Assembly (NCBI GenBank): GCA_027307115.1
Contig: DAHUXN010000064.1
Span: 1 to 64,000, forward strand
Length of the DNA stretch: 64,000 nt
Source: Acidobacteriota bacterium
Lineage (GTDB): Bacteria; Acidobacteriota; Terriglobia; Acidiferrales; UBA7541
Direction of reading: 5' to 3'
Both the position numbers and the translations under genes were made by a program. Below the pieces are notes generated by a model. That model was not told the DNA's origin and searched no databases. It was given only the letters and a program-made list of their open reading frames with translations. Shown here in pieces: positions 1 to 8,427 of this stretch. The number at the start of each line of letters is the position of its first letter. Positions within the stretch are counted from its first letter, which is position 1.

Positions 1-705
1 GGAGCCGTCCTGCGCGGTGCGGTCGAGCAAGTAGAGGTGGAAGGCTTCGCGCTCGAAGATGCCGGTGTCCTCGGCGAAGAGGCAAAAGAGGATGCGAACG
101 AGGAAACGCTCCAGTTGGTGACCCGAGTAGCCGCCAGCTTCGAGCGCGTCATGCAGACGGCCCATGATTTCGACGGCTTCAAGATTGATGGGGTCCTGCT
201 CCACGAATTTGTGCTGCTGATAGCCGGCGATGAATGCGAAGTCCTGTATGTGCGTATGAAATTCGGCGAGTGGAAATTCGATGGTGGCGACGCGGCGGTT
301 GTTGAACAGCGGCAGGTTTAATTGTTCTTCGGGCTCCAAATCGTGGAGCGCGATGCGTGCAAAATCGGAAACGATGACGTATCGGGGGATTTCGTTGACG
401 CGGCCTTCACGCGCGAGGTCCTGGATGTAGCGAAAGGCTTGCGATTCGGCCTTGCCGAGGTCTTTGCCAAGGCTTTTGTGTTCGACAAGAACAATTTTGG
501 GCCAGAACAAATCGATGTAGCCGTAGTCGCCGGAGATCCCCTTTACAGGTTCCTCGAAGCTGGCAACGGCGCGGCGGAGGATGCCGAAGACCTTGAAGAA
601 TTCATTCCAAAATGTTTGCTTTTCGGCTTGTTCCCTTTTTGCACCCGCCCATTCGTTTGAAAAGGCGATGGCGCGGTGGCGAATTTCGTTCCAAGAGAGC
701 GGCAC
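1..705 (-). CDS. MmeI/YeeA-like DNA methyltransferase/restriction enzyme, N-terminal part
   Basis: Reading the minus strand from a GTG at 705 gives an uninterrupted 235-codon frame that runs off the left edge. It begins VPLSWNEIRHRAIAFSNEW and contains FWNEFF, LVEHKS and FLVRILFCLFAEDTGIF. These blocks match the N-terminal (nuclease/helical) part of large MmeI-type Type IIL methylase-restriction proteins, also annotated YeeA or class I DNA methyltransferase. The catalytic methylase domain would lie outside the window. The GTG is chosen because family members usually start MPLSWNEIR. The frame stays open upstream past 820 without a clear start or Shine-Dalgarno, so the true N-terminus may differ. 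The likely role is sequence-specific adenine methylation with or without cleavage; this fragment cannot separate them. Confidence 0.8.
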   Translation of the reverse strand, partial: MPLSWNEIRHRAIAFSNEWAGAKREQAEKQTFWNEFFKVFGILRRAVASFEEPVKGISGDYGYIDLFWPKIVLVEHKSLGKDLGKAESQAFRYIQDLAREGRVNEIPRYVIVSDFARIALHDLEPEEQLNLPLFNNRRVATIEFPLAEFHTHIQDFAFIAGYQQHKFVEQDPINLEAVEIMGRLHDALEAGGYSGHQLERFLVRILFCLFAEDTGIFEREAFHLYLLDRTAQDGS

Positions 706-861
706 AGCGGGATGATACCAGAGCAGCGGCGGAGGGCGAGCATCGTTGTTCGGAATGTTATGGCCTTCGCTGCGGTCAGTAGAATCAAATCGGGCGCTGC
801 CTAAATAGCGTGCTATTTGGCGTGCGACGCTCGCCGCCGCTTTTCGGTGTATTCTAGCAAC

Positions 862-1854
862 GTGGAGAGTGGAAACGGACACGGAAATGGGCAAGCGCCG
901 GTCGAGCTGCTTGACGACCGCTATCCGTTTTGGCTGGACGCGGCGAGGATTGCTCCGCCGCGAAAAAGGAAATTCGTTCTCGCGCTGGTTCTTTTTGTTC
1001 TCACGCTGATTTCGACGCTCGCGGTGGGCCGGGAGTTCTCGGTTTCCTTCGCGCAGAACCGCGCGCCCTTCTCGGGAATGGACAATCCCTTCGCTCCGAC
1101 GTGGGAAGCGCTGATCCATCCGCGATTGCTGCTGGCTGGAATTCCCTTTGCGTTCACGCTAATCGGGATTTTGCTGGCACACGAACTCGGACATTATTTT
1201 ACTTGCCGATATTACAAAATCGATGCGAGCTATCCGTATTTTATTCCCGCGCCGACGCTGATCGGGACGTTTGGCGCGTTCATTCGCATTCGTTCGCCGA
1301 TTTTAAATCGCAAAGCTCTATTTGACGTGGGATTTTCCGGACCGCTCGTGGGATTTATTCTTGCTGTTCCGGTTCTCGCGGCGGGCGTTTATCTTTCGAA
1401 AGTCGTGCCGGGCGTGCAATCAAATGCGCTGGTGATTTTTGGCAGTCCGCCGCTGATGAGATTGTTTCTGGACATTTTTCATCCCGGGGCGACGCCGAAG
1501 GACATCCTTTTGAGTCCCATCGCACTCGCTGCGTGGGTGGGACTATTCGCGACAGCGCTCAATCTTCTTCCTATTGGGCAGCTCGACGGCGGGCACATTA
1601 TTTACAGCGTTGCCAGCAATAGGCATCGCCGCATTTCGCTCGCATTTGGCGTTGTCCTTATTATTCTGGGAACGTTTTTCTGGCATGGATGGATTTTCTT
1701 CGCGGCGCTTCTTGTGCTTCTCGGTTTTCGCCATCCGGCGCTGATGGATCGGTGGACTCCGCTCGACCGCACACGCCGCGCCTGGGCCATCGTTGCCTTC
1801 ATTATTTTTCTGCTGTGCTTTACGCCGCTGCCGCTAAGCGTTCCGCATCCCTGA
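862..1854 (+). CDS. Site-2 protease family (M50) membrane metalloprotease
   Basis: A polytopic membrane protein of 330 residues with the M50 signatures: HELGH near residue 107, inside a hydrophobic segment, supplies the zinc ligands and catalytic glutamate, and LDGGH near residue 237 supplies the third ligand. Several further hydrophobic helices flank both motifs. The family performs intramembrane proteolysis of regulatory or signalling proteins. No PDZ domain is visible, so this is the short sporulation-factor/SREBP-like type rather than RseP. GTG 862 is chosen because the residues before it are unlike the family; a TTG at 817 or GTG at 847 would lengthen it by up to 15 residues. It is convergent with priA, only 14 bases away, so it gets no operon context. 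The substrate is unknown. Confidence 0.85.
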   Translation: MESGNGHGNGQAPVELLDDRYPFWLDAARIAPPRKRKFVLALVLFVLTLISTLAVGREFSVSFAQNRAPFSGMDNPFAPTWEALIHPRLLLAGIPFAFTLIGILLAHELGHYFTCRYYKIDASYPYFIPAPTLIGTFGAFIRIRSPILNRKALFDVGFSGPLVGFILAVPVLAAGVYLSKVVPGVQSNALVIFGSPPLMRLFLDIFHPGATPKDILLSPIALAAWVGLFATALNLLPIGQLDGGHIIYSVASNRHRRISLAFGVVLIILGTFFWHGWIFFAALLVLLGFRHPALMDRWTPLDRTRRAWAIVAFIIFLLCFTPLPLSVPHP

Positions 1855-1868
1855 CAAATTCTTAAAGG

Positions 1869-4319
1869 TCAGAGCAGGCTTGTTGGGTCCACATCCACAA
1901 TCACGGCGCTATCGGGGATTTCTTTTTTCTCGCAAAATGACAGGCAGCCTTCGAGAACTTGCGCGAGCAGGCGGCGATTCGGCGTCTTCAGCAAAATCTG
2001 AAAGCGATATTCGCGGCGCAATTTGGAAAGCGCGGCGGCGGCAGGACCGAGGACTTTCAGTTCGTTGATTTTCAGTGAATCGAAATGCGCCGCGATGGCG
2101 CGCGACCAACGAATCGCATTTTCGATTTTGTGGTCGCGTACCAGAACATTCGCCAGCGCGATGAACGGCGGATAATGCATCATTCGCCGGAAATGAATTT
2201 CGCGCTCGAAGAATGCTACGTAATCCTGATCAACCGCGTGCTGGATGGCGTAGTGCTCGGGGTAATACGTCTCGATCAGCACTTCTCCCGGGAATCGGCC
2301 GCGCCCCGCGCGCCCAGCGACTTGCGTGAGAAGTTGAAACGTTCGTTCCGCCGCGCGAAAGTCTGGACGCCCCAACGCCAGATCTGCTGAGACCACGCCG
2401 ACGAGCGTGACACGCTCGAAATCGTGGCCTTTCGCGACCATCTGCGTGCCCACAAGCAAATCCAGATCGCCGCGCGCGAACGCCCCAAGAACTTTTTGAT
2501 ACTCGCGCTTCGTCCGCACGGTATCGCGATCGAGACGCGCGATGCGCGCTTTCGGAAACTGCTCGCGCAAATATTCTTCGACACGTTCCGCGCCGTCGCC
2601 GACAAAATATAAATATTCCGATTTGCATTTCGGGCAAAGCTTCGGCACCGCGATTGAATATCCGCAGTAATGGCATTCGAGACGCGCGCGGCGTTTGTGG
2701 TACGAGAGCGCGATACTGCAATTCTGGCATTCGATCCCCGCGCCACAACTCCGACACAGGACGTACCACGAATATCCGCGGCGGTTAATCAGGATGAGCA
2801 CCTGCGTGCCGGCGGAAAATCGCTCGCCGATTGCCTTCAGAAGCGACGATGAAACGGGCGCAGAGCGATGGCTTTGCTTGAATTCCTGGCGCAGGTCGAC
2901 AAGTTTGACGGAGGCGAGCGGGCGATCTTCGACGCGCGTTTTCAATTCCAGCAAATGGTATTTACCGGTGCGCGCATTCTGGTAACTTTCGAGGGAGGGA
3001 GTTGCGGAACCAAGAAGCGCGACCGCGCCTTCCAACCGCGCGCGAACGATAGCGACGTCGCGGCCGTTGTAGCGCGGCGTTTCTTCCTGTTTGTAACTCG
3101 ACTCCTGTTCTTCATCAACAATGATGAGGCCCACGTTTTCGAGCGGCGCGAACACGGCCGAGCGCGTTCCCACAACGACGCGCGCTTCGCCGCGGCGCAC
3201 GCGCCACCATTCGTGCGAGCGTTCATTGTCCGCCAGGCCGCTGTGCAGCACCGCAACGATGCCGCCAAATCGCGCACGCACCAGGCGGCTGAGCCACAGC
3301 GTCAAGGCAATTTCCGGCACCAGCACAAGCGCGGTGCGCTGTTGCGCCAGAGCGGCTGCGACCGCGCCAAGATAAATTTCGGTTTTGCCGCTTCCCGTAA
3401 CGCCGTGCAGCAGGCTGGCGACAAAATCTTTTTCGGCGAGCCATTGGCTGACAGCCGCGAGCGCCGACTTTTGATCCGCGTTCAAAACATTCGCAGGCGG
3501 AACGAAATCCGTTTCCCACGCGTCTGCGTCTGCTTCCGATTCCGCGTCCGCATGCGCGACCAGCGGCTCTTCCCAGGACGTGAGTTTGCCTTCCTTTTCG
3601 AGCCGCGCCACAACGGCGCGAGAAGCTCCGGCTTTCAGCAAAATCGGAACGGGCAACGGACCGCGCGTCGCGGTTAAAATCTCGCGGACTTTTTCTTCCT
3701 TCGCATCGGCCGGCGTCGCCGCCGGATTCCAAGCGACGATTTTTTGCGCGCGCTCACGTTTGTGACGCATGCGTTCACGCGCGACAAGGCATCCGCGCCG
3801 CACAAGACGCTCTGCCACAGCCTCGCCGCCCGCGATGCGCCGCACGCGCGTGGACGGGACAGGTTTAGCGCCAGCGTGCAAAAGTTCGAGAATCGCGAGA
3901 TCGACCGACTCGCCGGAATCAGCAGGGCCGCGTTCCTTCATTTCGTCGAGAAAATCGCGTCCATGATCCGTCAGTTCGTACTCGCGTTCGGGACGCAATT
4001 CGGCCAGCGGAGGCAGCATGGCGTGCAACGTTTCTCCGATCGGCGCCACGTAATAGCGGCTGACCCACATGCCGAGTTCGATTAATTTTGGCGGCAGCGC
4101 CGGACTTGCGTCGAGCAGCTCGACAATTTCCCGGATTTTTTTTACTTCCGGGGGATTTGCGGCCAACGCGACGACGACTCCAACCATCGCGCGATTGCGA
4201 AACGGCACAACGACGCGGCTGCCGACGAGGTCAGCGTTGCTTAAATGTTGCGGAATCGCGTATGTGAACGTGGAGCGGAGCGGGACGGGGAGAGCAATTT
4301 CACAATACCGCGGAGTCAT
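1869..4319 (-). CDS. priA: Primosomal protein N' (PriA helicase)
   Basis: Replication restart helicase of 816 residues, which recognises stalled or D-loop forks and reloads the replicative helicase. An N-terminal fork-binding region is followed by the helicase core. Walker A GVTGSGKTE lies near residue 306, the Walker B box is DEEQ, then comes SSYKQEE, and motif III reads LGSATPS. A zinc-binding insertion between about residues 525 and 565 carries paired CxxC groups (CRSCG, CQNC, CHYCG, CPKC). The C-terminal half has the helicase QMVAKGHDF and QVAGRAGRG blocks. Length and domain order are normal for PriA. It starts at an ATG and lies downstream of the DMT exporter gene on the same strand, separated by 110 bases with no clear signal. 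Confidence 0.97.
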   Translation of the reverse strand: MTPRYCEIALPVPLRSTFTYAIPQHLSNADLVGSRVVVPFRNRAMVGVVVALAANPPEVKKIREIVELLDASPALPPKLIELGMWVSRYYVAPIGETLHAMLPPLAELRPEREYELTDHGRDFLDEMKERGPADSGESVDLAILELLHAGAKPVPSTRVRRIAGGEAVAERLVRRGCLVARERMRHKRERAQKIVAWNPAATPADAKEEKVREILTATRGPLPVPILLKAGASRAVVARLEKEGKLTSWEEPLVAHADAESEADADAWETDFVPPANVLNADQKSALAAVSQWLAEKDFVASLLHGVTGSGKTEIYLGAVAAALAQQRTALVLVPEIALTLWLSRLVRARFGGIVAVLHSGLADNERSHEWWRVRRGEARVVVGTRSAVFAPLENVGLIIVDEEQESSYKQEETPRYNGRDVAIVRARLEGAVALLGSATPSLESYQNARTGKYHLLELKTRVEDRPLASVKLVDLRQEFKQSHRSAPVSSSLLKAIGERFSAGTQVLILINRRGYSWYVLCRSCGAGIECQNCSIALSYHKRRARLECHYCGYSIAVPKLCPKCKSEYLYFVGDGAERVEEYLREQFPKARIARLDRDTVRTKREYQKVLGAFARGDLDLLVGTQMVAKGHDFERVTLVGVVSADLALGRPDFRAAERTFQLLTQVAGRAGRGRFPGEVLIETYYPEHYAIQHAVDQDYVAFFEREIHFRRMMHYPPFIALANVLVRDHKIENAIRWSRAIAAHFDSLKINELKVLGPAAAALSKLRREYRFQILLKTPNRRLLAQVLEGCLSFCEKKEIPDSAVIVDVDPTSLL

Positions 4320-4429
4320 ATTGGCGATCTAGTGTAGCAGCAAGGCGCGAACTGCAGGAACCGGCGGGCTTCGCTTGAAATGCAGTGGCCGATAATTGCC
4401 GCGCCGACTTGTTGCCGGCCCCATCGCAA

Positions 4430-5323
4430 CTACACACTGACCAAAGCGATTCCCAGAAATATCAGGACGATGCCGGCCCATTGCGTGCGTTCGAGTTTGT
4501 CGCGCAAAAAAATCGCGGCGAGTACGACCGTCACTGCGCCATACAACGAAGACAGCACGCTTGCGACCGCGACCTGTTCATTTTTGAGCGCCAGATTATT
4601 CGCAACGAACGCGGCCGTGTCCATGACGCCGACGGCGGCGACAAGCCAGAGCGTGGAGCCGACGGGAGATTTCGCGCTCTGGCGCAGCGGGATGGCAAGC
4701 AAGGCGAGCATGGTGAACGTGGTGATGCGGACCATCCATACCGACGCGGCGCCGCTGAAGACGGGCATCACGTGAAATCCGAGAACCCAGAAAAGCAATC
4801 CGAATCCGACGGCGGCGGCAAGCGCCCAGGGAACTCCGCGCAAAATGTGGCGCCGATGATCTTCAGCGGCAGATTCCGGCGGCGGAGAAGAAAATGATAC
4901 CGCAGCGAGCATGACGCCGACGATCGCGGCGACGACGCCGACTGCGTGCGGCAAAGTGAGGCGCTCGCCGCTCCAGAGCGAGAGGAGGACCGTGAGGACA
5001 GGATAGCTGGCGGCGATCGGGGCGACCAGTGCGAGGACTCCAATTTCAAAGGAGCGATACAACGAAAACGCGCTGCCCACATTGAGCAGGCCGGCGCAAA
5101 TCGCCCAGGCCCAAGCGTGATGTTCCGCGCGGCTGGGAAAAAAACTCGCCCAACGTCCGGTGGCGGCCATTCCGGCTGATAGCGCCAGAAAGCTGGTGAG
5201 CTGCATGTACATGAGCGTGCGGTACGCGCCCGCGCGGCGCGCGGCGAAGCGCGCCAGAAAATCCGCGACGCCCCAGCCGAGGGCTGCTGCGAGTCCGAGG
5301 AAAATTCCCGAACTAAAAAACAT
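4430..5323 (-). CDS. EamA/DMT-superfamily transporter
   Basis: Very hydrophobic protein of 297 residues with about ten predicted transmembrane segments in two homologous halves, the usual architecture of the EamA drug/metabolite transporter family (inner membrane). A typical first segment, LAAALGWGVADFLARFAARR, is followed by a repeat-like second half with VLGFHVMPVFSGAAS and ending IFLGIALVSV. Substrates in this family range from amino acids to nucleobases and cannot be read from the sequence. The ATG at 5323 is preferred over a TTG two codons earlier, and GGAGAT lies about 11 bases upstream. It sits between the uracil-DNA glycosylase gene and priA on the same strand; co-transcription is uncertain because a possible terminator lies upstream. 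Confidence 0.85.
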   Translation of the reverse strand: MFFSSGIFLGLAAALGWGVADFLARFAARRAGAYRTLMYMQLTSFLALSAGMAATGRWASFFPSRAEHHAWAWAICAGLLNVGSAFSLYRSFEIGVLALVAPIAASYPVLTVLLSLWSGERLTLPHAVGVVAAIVGVMLAAVSFSSPPPESAAEDHRRHILRGVPWALAAAVGFGLLFWVLGFHVMPVFSGAASVWMVRITTFTMLALLAIPLRQSAKSPVGSTLWLVAAVGVMDTAAFVANNLALKNEQVAVASVLSSLYGAVTVVLAAIFLRDKLERTQWAGIVLIFLGIALVSV

Positions 5324-5377
5324 TCCCAATCGCCATCTCCGCAGAAGTTTCGCGGCAGCTGACTGCTTCTAAATGAA

Positions 5378-5393
5378 AAGCTGCGGCCGCAGC
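5378..5393 (-). terminator. Possible intrinsic terminator after the uracil-DNA glycosylase gene
   Basis: On the minus strand a GC-rich perfect palindrome (GCTGCGGCCGCAGC, stem GCTGC/GCAGC with GGCC loop) is followed by TTTTCATTT, about 80 bases after the glycosylase stop codon. The stem is short and the T-tract is interrupted, so it may be weak or coincidental. Confidence 0.35.
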
Positions 5394-5471
5394 GCAATAG
5401 TGTAACAGGAGCTTTCATTTCATCGACACGCGGAAACGTGGGGCGAGCGCTAATACTTCGAGGCAGAAGTT

Positions 5472-6311
5472 TCAGCGTTTGGCGGGCAGCTTCAGGCCGA
5501 GATGGGCCATCACTTTTTTTAAATCTTCCCAGACGTCGCCCTTGGCGTTGGGATTGCGGAGAAGGTAAGCGGGATGATATGTGGCCAGCAGCGGGATGCC
5601 GCGAAATTCGAGCCACTGGCCGCGAATGCGCGACATTGACGGCTTTGTTCCAGTGAGCGATTGAAAGGCGATCGCGCCGAGGCATACAACGGCTTTCGGA
5701 CGAATCACGGCGAGTTGGCGGTAAAGAAACGGCGAGCAGGTCTCGATTTCGTCGGGCTCAGGCGCGCGATTTTGCGGGGGCCGGCATTTGACGACGTTGG
5801 CGATATAAACAGCGTCGCGGCACAAACCCATCGCTTCGATCATCTGCGTCAAAAGTTTTCCGGCGCGGCCGACGAAGGGGAGGCCCTGCATATCTTCGTC
5901 GTGTCCAGGACCTTCGCCGACGAACACAAGTTCTGCTTTTGGATGGCCGGCGCCGAAGACAATTTTATTTCGTTGCTCGCAGAGTTTGCAGCGACGGCAA
6001 TTTTCGCCGATGTCTTCGCGAATTTTTTCCAGAGTGTCGCCTTCGATGCGTTCATTGGCGGCAAAAAGAGACGCGCTCTTTATCACAGGAAGCACCGGGG
6101 CGACATGTGTTGGATTTGGATCTACCACTGAAGACGCCACACGAGCGGGACGAAGGAGCGGTTCCGGCGCTGCCGGGATGGGTTCAACCGGCGTGCGTGC
6201 GGCTTCGACCGCGGATGAGGCGCGATCGAGGCAAAAATCTGAAATTCCCAGATCGTTGAAATACTCGAGCCACGCTTCGACGCGCGCGCGGCCCTCGGGA
6301 TTCATCGGCAT
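5472..6311 (-). CDS. Uracil-DNA glycosylase, family 4 type (Fe-S)
   Basis: Base-excision repair enzyme that removes uracil from DNA, 279 residues. The C-terminal two thirds match the thermostable family 4/5 fold. It has GEGPGHDED (active-site motif 1, GEAPG-like), the second motif TYHPAYLLRNP, and four iron-sulfur cysteines in CRRCKLC, VVKCRPP and ETCSPF. The first 100 residues are a poorly conserved Pro/Ala-rich extension (MPMNPEGRARVEAW...), which many bacterial homologues also carry, some of them annotated as phage SPO1 polymerase-related proteins. It begins 16 bases after the coaBC stop on the same strand, so it is probably the last gene of the gmk-rpoZ-coaBC transcript. ATG 6311 is kept as start; a second ATG lies two codons later. 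Confidence 0.92.
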   Translation of the reverse strand: MPMNPEGRARVEAWLEYFNDLGISDFCLDRASSAVEAARTPVEPIPAAPEPLLRPARVASSVVDPNPTHVAPVLPVIKSASLFAANERIEGDTLEKIREDIGENCRRCKLCEQRNKIVFGAGHPKAELVFVGEGPGHDEDMQGLPFVGRAGKLLTQMIEAMGLCRDAVYIANVVKCRPPQNRAPEPDEIETCSPFLYRQLAVIRPKAVVCLGAIAFQSLTGTKPSMSRIRGQWLEFRGIPLLATYHPAYLLRNPNAKGDVWEDLKKVMAHLGLKLPAKR

Positions 6312-6327
6312 CCTGCTCGACGGCGCG

Positions 6328-7548
6328 TCACTTCACGCCTTTGCCGAGTTGGGCGAGCCGCAATTCGGCGACCTGATCGAGTATGCGATTGGCAACATCA
6401 AACTTCGACATCCTCGGGAGGGCGGTTTCGCGGCCGTCGCGCGAAAAGAGCACCACGATATTGGTATCTGTGTCGAAGCCAGCGCCTTCCTGGGTGACGT
6501 CATTGGCGACAATGATATCCGCACCCTTTGCGGTGAGCTTGTGGCGCGCATTTTCCGCGAGGTGCTCCGTCTCCGCTGCAAAGCCGACAAGAATTTTGGA
6601 TCCCTTGTTGCGACCCAATTCAGCGAGAATGTCGGCGGTGGGTTCGAGCTCGAGCATCATTTTTCCGGTGCCGCGCTTGATTTTTTTTGGCTCAGGCGAC
6701 GCAGGGCGGTAATCCGCCACAGCGGCGGCCATGATGACCACGTCAGCTCCGCTTGCGCGTTCGCGCACGGTGCGATGCATCTCTTCGGTGGAGCGCACGG
6801 GCAACCAGTCGACTTCAGCGGGCGCGCGCAATTCCGTTGGGCCGCTGATCAAGATCACGTGGGCGCCGCGACGCGCAGCCGCGTCCGCCAACGCGTATCC
6901 CATTTTCCCCGACGAGCGATTGGTCAGCACGCGCACCGGGTCGACATCTTCCACTGTGGGCCCTGCGGTAACGAGCACGGTCAAACCTTCGAGATCGTGG
7001 CGTAAGCCAAGTGTTTCGCAGACCGCGCTGGCAATCGCTTCGATTCCGGCAAGGCGGCCGGGTCCGACCATTCCGCAGGCCAAATAGCCTTCGTCGGGTT
7101 GAACAACGCGCACACCGCGCGCGCGCAGCGTCTCGATATTTTTTTGCGTGGCGGGATGCTCCCACATATTCACGTTCATCGCGGGCGCAATGATGACGGG
7201 GGCCTTCGTTGCGAGATAAAGCGTTGTCAAGAAATCATCCGCGATTCCATTCGCGAGCTTGGCGAGAACGTCGGCGGTCGCCGGAGCCACAACGAGCAAA
7301 TCGATTCGTTGCGCCACGGCGATGTGTTCGATGGCGCTTTCGACGTTGGCCGAAGCTTCTTTGTCTCCAAAAAGTCCGGTAATGACTTTGTTGCCTGTGA
7401 GCGCGGCGAACGTCAGCGGTGTGATGAACTCCTGAGCGCCGCGCGTCATCACCACCTGCACGTCGAGCTTCTCCTGCTGAAGCCGGCGAACCAGCTCCGC
7501 GGCCTTATAAGCCGCAACTCCCCCCGAAACTCCCAAAGCAATGCGCAT
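6328..7548 (-). CDS. coaBC: Bifunctional phosphopantothenoylcysteine decarboxylase / phosphopantothenate-cysteine ligase
   Basis: Coenzyme A synthesis: joins 4'-phosphopantothenate to cysteine (CoaB) and decarboxylates the product (CoaC). The N-terminal flavoprotein half, about residues 1-180, shows GVSGGVAAYKAAELVRRL, the substrate-binding PAMNVNMW and the active-site ACGMVGPGRLA. The C-terminal ligase half begins VTAGPTVEDVDPVR and has TNRSSGKMGYALA and VGFAAET. 406 residues is the normal length for the fusion. ATG 7548 (MRIALG) with GAGG 5 bases upstream is preferred to a TTG one codon earlier. It lies 18 bases after rpoZ, in the widespread gmk-rpoZ-coaBC order, so it is most likely co-transcribed with them. 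Confidence 0.96.
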   Translation of the reverse strand: MRIALGVSGGVAAYKAAELVRRLQQEKLDVQVVMTRGAQEFITPLTFAALTGNKVITGLFGDKEASANVESAIEHIAVAQRIDLLVVAPATADVLAKLANGIADDFLTTLYLATKAPVIIAPAMNVNMWEHPATQKNIETLRARGVRVVQPDEGYLACGMVGPGRLAGIEAIASAVCETLGLRHDLEGLTVLVTAGPTVEDVDPVRVLTNRSSGKMGYALADAAARRGAHVILISGPTELRAPAEVDWLPVRSTEEMHRTVRERASGADVVIMAAAVADYRPASPEPKKIKRGTGKMMLELEPTADILAELGRNKGSKILVGFAAETEHLAENARHKLTAKGADIIVANDVTQEGAGFDTDTNIVVLFSRDGRETALPRMSKFDVANRILDQVAELRLAQLGKGVK

Positions 7549-7566
7549 CAATCCTCGCGGCGAATG

Positions 7567-7794
7567 CTACGACTTCTTTTTCTTCCCATCTTTATCTTCC
7601 GTGCCGTCGAAAGCTTCGGAAAGCTCGTATTCGAGCATTCCCCTCTGCAATTCCTCTTCGGCGACGCGTGTGTACTTGTTGTTCCTCGGATTATCGATCA
7701 AGGGCCGGCCTCCGGCCATGAGTTGCCGGGCGCGACGCGCTACCAGCACGACATACGAAAATCTGCTGTCTGGTGGTTGATTGGAAACCGCCAT
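7567..7794 (-). CDS. rpoZ: RNA polymerase omega subunit
   Basis: Small 75-residue protein that assists assembly of the core RNA polymerase by clamping beta prime. It contains SRFSYVVLVARRARQL, the usual RF-x-LV-x-x-A-x-R-AR-QL helix, then NKYTRVAEEEL near the middle and a lysine-rich C-terminus (DGKKKKS). ATG 7794 is the start because GGAGG lies 10 bases upstream. An in-frame TTG at 7812 would overlap gmk and lacks that signal. The Shine-Dalgarno touches the gmk stop codon, so translation is probably coupled to gmk. Position between gmk and coaBC matches many bacterial genomes and supports the call despite the short length. Confidence 0.92.
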   Translation of the reverse strand: MAVSNQPPDSRFSYVVLVARRARQLMAGGRPLIDNPRNNKYTRVAEEELQRGMLEYELSEAFDGTEDKDGKKKKS

Positions 7795-7801
7795 GAATAG
7801 A

Positions 7802-8425
7802 TTATCCTCCAAAGGATTTCAAAATTCTCTGAACGCGCTCGCGGTTCTGTCGAGTCCGGCAACGCGCGCCCAGCGCAATGGCGCGCACGTCCTTGCCAGC
7901 CTGCTCAAGGTCCTCATTGATGACCACGTAATCGTAATCCACGTAGTGCTCCATTTCCAAGCGGGCGCGCTCGAGGCGGCGTGCGATATCCTCATTGTTG
8001 TCCTGGCCGCGCGCGCGGATGCGTTTTTCGAGTTCCTCGCGCGACGGCGGCACAATGAAAATGGCCACGGATTCTGGGACTTTTTTCCGGACCTGCTCAG
8101 CGCCTTGCACATCGATTTCAAGCACCAGGTCTTTCTTTTGCGCGCGCGCCTCGTCCAACCATTTCTTTGGAGTGCCGTAATTGTATAATCCAAAAACAGA
8201 CGCAAATTCGAGAAATTCGTCGCGTCCCACCATTCCTTGGAATTCCTTGTCCGACACGAAATGATACCACTTGCCGTCCCTTTCACTGGCACGCGGCGGG
8301 CGCGTGGTGGCTGAAATCGAAAGCATGGTCCCAGGCAATTCGAGCAGCTTTCTTACCAGCGTGGATTTGCCCGAGCCGGACGGTCCGGAAACAATCAAGA
8401 TCAGCGGTTCATGGGAATCAGCCAT
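7802..8425 (-). CDS. gmk: Guanylate kinase
   Basis: Phosphorylates GMP to GDP with ATP, an essential step of guanine nucleotide synthesis in the cytoplasm. The 207-residue protein starts with a P-loop, SGPSGSGKSTL, followed by the GMP-binding TTRPPRASERDGKWYHFV and the NYGTP block, then LEIDVQGAEQV. Length and motif order are those of bacterial Gmk. It starts 2 bases after the yicC stop and ends 7 bases before the rpoZ start, so yicC-gmk-rpoZ is tightly packed and almost certainly one transcript. The C-terminal tail (CRTRQNRERVQRILKSFGG) is arginine-rich. Confidence 0.97.
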   Translation of the reverse strand: MADSHEPLILIVSGPSGSGKSTLVRKLLELPGTMLSISATTRPPRASERDGKWYHFVSDKEFQGMVGRDEFLEFASVFGLYNYGTPKKWLDEARAQKKDLVLEIDVQGAEQVRKKVPESVAIFIVPPSREELEKRIRARGQDNNEDIARRLERARLEMEHYVDYDYVVINEDLEQAGKDVRAIALGARCRTRQNRERVQRILKSFGG

Positions 8426-8427
8426 CG

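Noticed and set aside
817-861. TTG start at 817 for the site-2 protease
   Set aside because: No Shine-Dalgarno and an unconserved arginine-rich stretch; GTG 862 is more likely.
5986-7005. A long (339-residue) plus-strand open frame
   Set aside because: It is antisense to the glycosylase and coaBC genes, whose motifs are complete; the frame is a by-product of GC-rich codon usage.
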